Shown: one piece after another, positions 62,930-64,000 of the stretch | Position numbering within the stretch: the first letter of the stretch is position 1 | Layout of the letters: each line of letters starts with the position of its first letter | DNA from: Corythucha ciliata | Lineage: Eukaryota > Arthropoda > Insecta > Hemiptera > Tingidae | Assembly: GCA_038030265.1 (NCBI GenBank) | Contig: CM075941.1 | Span: forward strand, 45,508,164-45,572,163 | Direction: 5' to 3' | Length of the DNA stretch: 64,000 nucleotides | Program-made: the position numbers and the translations under genes | Notes under the pieces: model-generated | The model's database searches: none | What the model was told of the DNA's origin: nothing | What the model saw: only the letters and a program-made list of their open reading frames with translations

Positions 62930-63270
62930 ATAGTTGAATGTTCGCGCTAAGTTCTGAAATTACATGATTCGTGTTTTAATAATTCTTGTGAAAAAGCAAC
63001 TTTCGGGTATTATTTTCAATCGAATTGCAATTTAGCGATCTTAATTTTGGAAAAAACTGTACACGTTTCGGGGCTAAAAATCTGTGAAATGGCTAGTTGT
63101 CAATTGTTTTTTGTTGGCTCCCGGACCACGGGCTAGCCATCCATGACCGACCGCGTCTTAGATTGACGAGGCCCATACGCCGCGCCATGCCATACCCCAA
63201 CATTTTGGGCAAAAATATGTGAAATTATGTTTCCACGCACAATTTTCGCTAACTTGCAAGTTTCAATACG
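62930..63270 (+). repeat. Second AT-rich repeat family, outlying copy
   Basis: It contains GGACCACGGGCTAGCCATCC and CTTGCAAGTTTCAATAC, matching phrases of the 60411-61500 block. Confidence 0.6.
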
Positions 63271-63554
63271 TCTACCACATTTTTTTTTTTTTTTAGCCAT
63301 TTATTGGGATGCTTCATGGCCACGAAGCGCTGCGATCGTTCTAATCTAGTGAGGATTCAGTTATCAGTTCTGTGTAATTTCCACACAGGCTGGGTATGTT
63401 TTTACCAAAGTAATTAATTAAATTGTAAGGACTGAGTAATTTTTTGAACTGTTTGTTTCATATAGCTCCTGAATATTGTTAATTTATTTCCCAGCCATAT
63501 CATACATCACACATGTTTGAGGAAGTATAAGAGAAAGAAGGCAAAAGGGCTCTC

Positions 63555-63775
63555 AACTCCAGCCGATTGCGTTATGTGCCCAAGTCCAAGTGTCACAATA
63601 GAGCTGGTATACGTACGCCGGACATTTCATTTCACTTTTTTCCCAAGAATCCGTTGGGCATAAAAAAATGGAAAATAATCCTGAGGACGGGGGAGTACCG
63701 GGAAGTAAATCCATAAATATGTGCAGTAGTATGTTCAAAGCATTTTCTTCCAGAAGACTTCAGTGACCAAGTGAT
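63555..63775 (+). pseudogene. THAP-domain fossil
   Basis: The plus-strand frame reads KCHNRAGIRTPDISFHFFPK, IKKWKIIL and, after a stop, CAVVCSKHFLPEDFSDQV: the second Cys, the F-H-F-F-P motif, the conserved Trp and the C-S-K-H-F pair of a THAP zinc finger. The first zinc-binding Cys appears as Tyr (RYVPKSKC). A TAA at about 63712 interrupts it. No transposase follows before the window ends. Confidence 0.65.
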
Positions 63776-63780
63776 TATTA

Positions 63781-63905
63781 ATAGGTCTGTTCGCGAAACT
63801 ACACAGGTTGCCCGAGGGTAGACTCGGGCGCCCGAAAAGCGTTCGTGAGCAGACGAGTGTAGCGAGAGTAGGGCGTTCGCGATGAGTTCAGAGCTACTCC
63901 GAGCT
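63781..63905. repeat. Foldback-like sequence
   Basis: It starts GGTCTGTTCGCGAAACTACA and contains CCCGAGGGTAGACTCGGGCG and GAGTTCAGAGCTACTCCGAGC, with inverted GCCCGA / TCGGGC pairs. The CTGTTCGCGAA start is shared with the flank of the foldback element in the left arm (43478). It may be a relative of that element. Confidence 0.4.
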
Positions 63906-64000
63906 GCCCGAAGTTCCTCCAACTTTTTGTTATAAATTGATAACCCTTATCTAACATGCACAACGAGTGAGAAAGTATCACGACTGTTATGACTTTACGC

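Overview
This window looks like repeat-dominated nuclear DNA from an animal, most plausibly an arthropod and perhaps an insect. That inference rests on the mix of mobile elements: CsRn1-type and Mag-like Gypsy retrotransposons, a BEL/Pao element, a jockey-type LINE, an I/Loa/R1-type LINE with RNase H, THAP-DDE transposons with introns of about 70-80 bp, and many small foldback elements. I recognise no complete host gene and cannot name the species. Nearly every readable coding stretch is a broken piece of a mobile element.

Layout. 1-4060: a degenerate LINE ORF1-like stretch, then a 5'-truncated Gypsy element on the minus strand (Gypsy-1). 4060-8130: two near-identical copies of one defective LINE (A and B), separated by a 200-bp piece of Gypsy RNase H. 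8213-12590: a full-length CsRn1-type Gypsy (Gypsy-2) with two almost identical LTRs, a tRNA-Trp primer site and a 4-bp target duplication. 12.7-17.3 kb: a small MITE, a large AT-rich minisatellite and a palindromic MITE. 17.3-25.7 kb: mostly unassigned DNA with small foldback elements and a tRNA-like SINE head. 25.7-27.3 kb: a broken THAP-DDE transposase gene with recognisable introns. 28.9-31.7 kb: a truncated BEL/Pao element. 32.7-36.7 kb: a Harbinger-like MITE, a larger inverted-terminal-repeat element holding a THAP fragment, and other nested MITEs. 36.7-39.3 kb: LINE copy C and more minisatellite.

40.6-49.7 kb is the most striking part. Two copies of one jockey-type LINE lie on opposite strands. 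They form an inverted duplication with arms of about 2.9 and 3.1 kb around a 2.4-kb spacer. Each copy is interrupted at the same point by a hAT-like element whose body is the minisatellite. The left insertion has matching 15-bp inverted ends and an 8-bp target duplication (TCCGAGGC).

52.8-57.4 kb: a full-length Gypsy (Gypsy-3, minus strand) with a GTATA target duplication and a tRNA-Leu-type primer site. Its reverse transcriptase is split by a 390-bp hairpin that carries two head-to-head tRNA-like genes with a GGT anticodon. 57.4-63.3 kb: degenerate minisatellite and a second AT-rich repeat family. 63.5-63.9 kb: another THAP fossil and a foldback sequence.

The genes do not form a pathway. 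The window is a record of nested insertion, duplication and decay. The most useful hypothesis from it is that a ~29-bp minisatellite, with a longer-range periodic variant, is carried and spread as the body of a non-autonomous hAT-type transposon.
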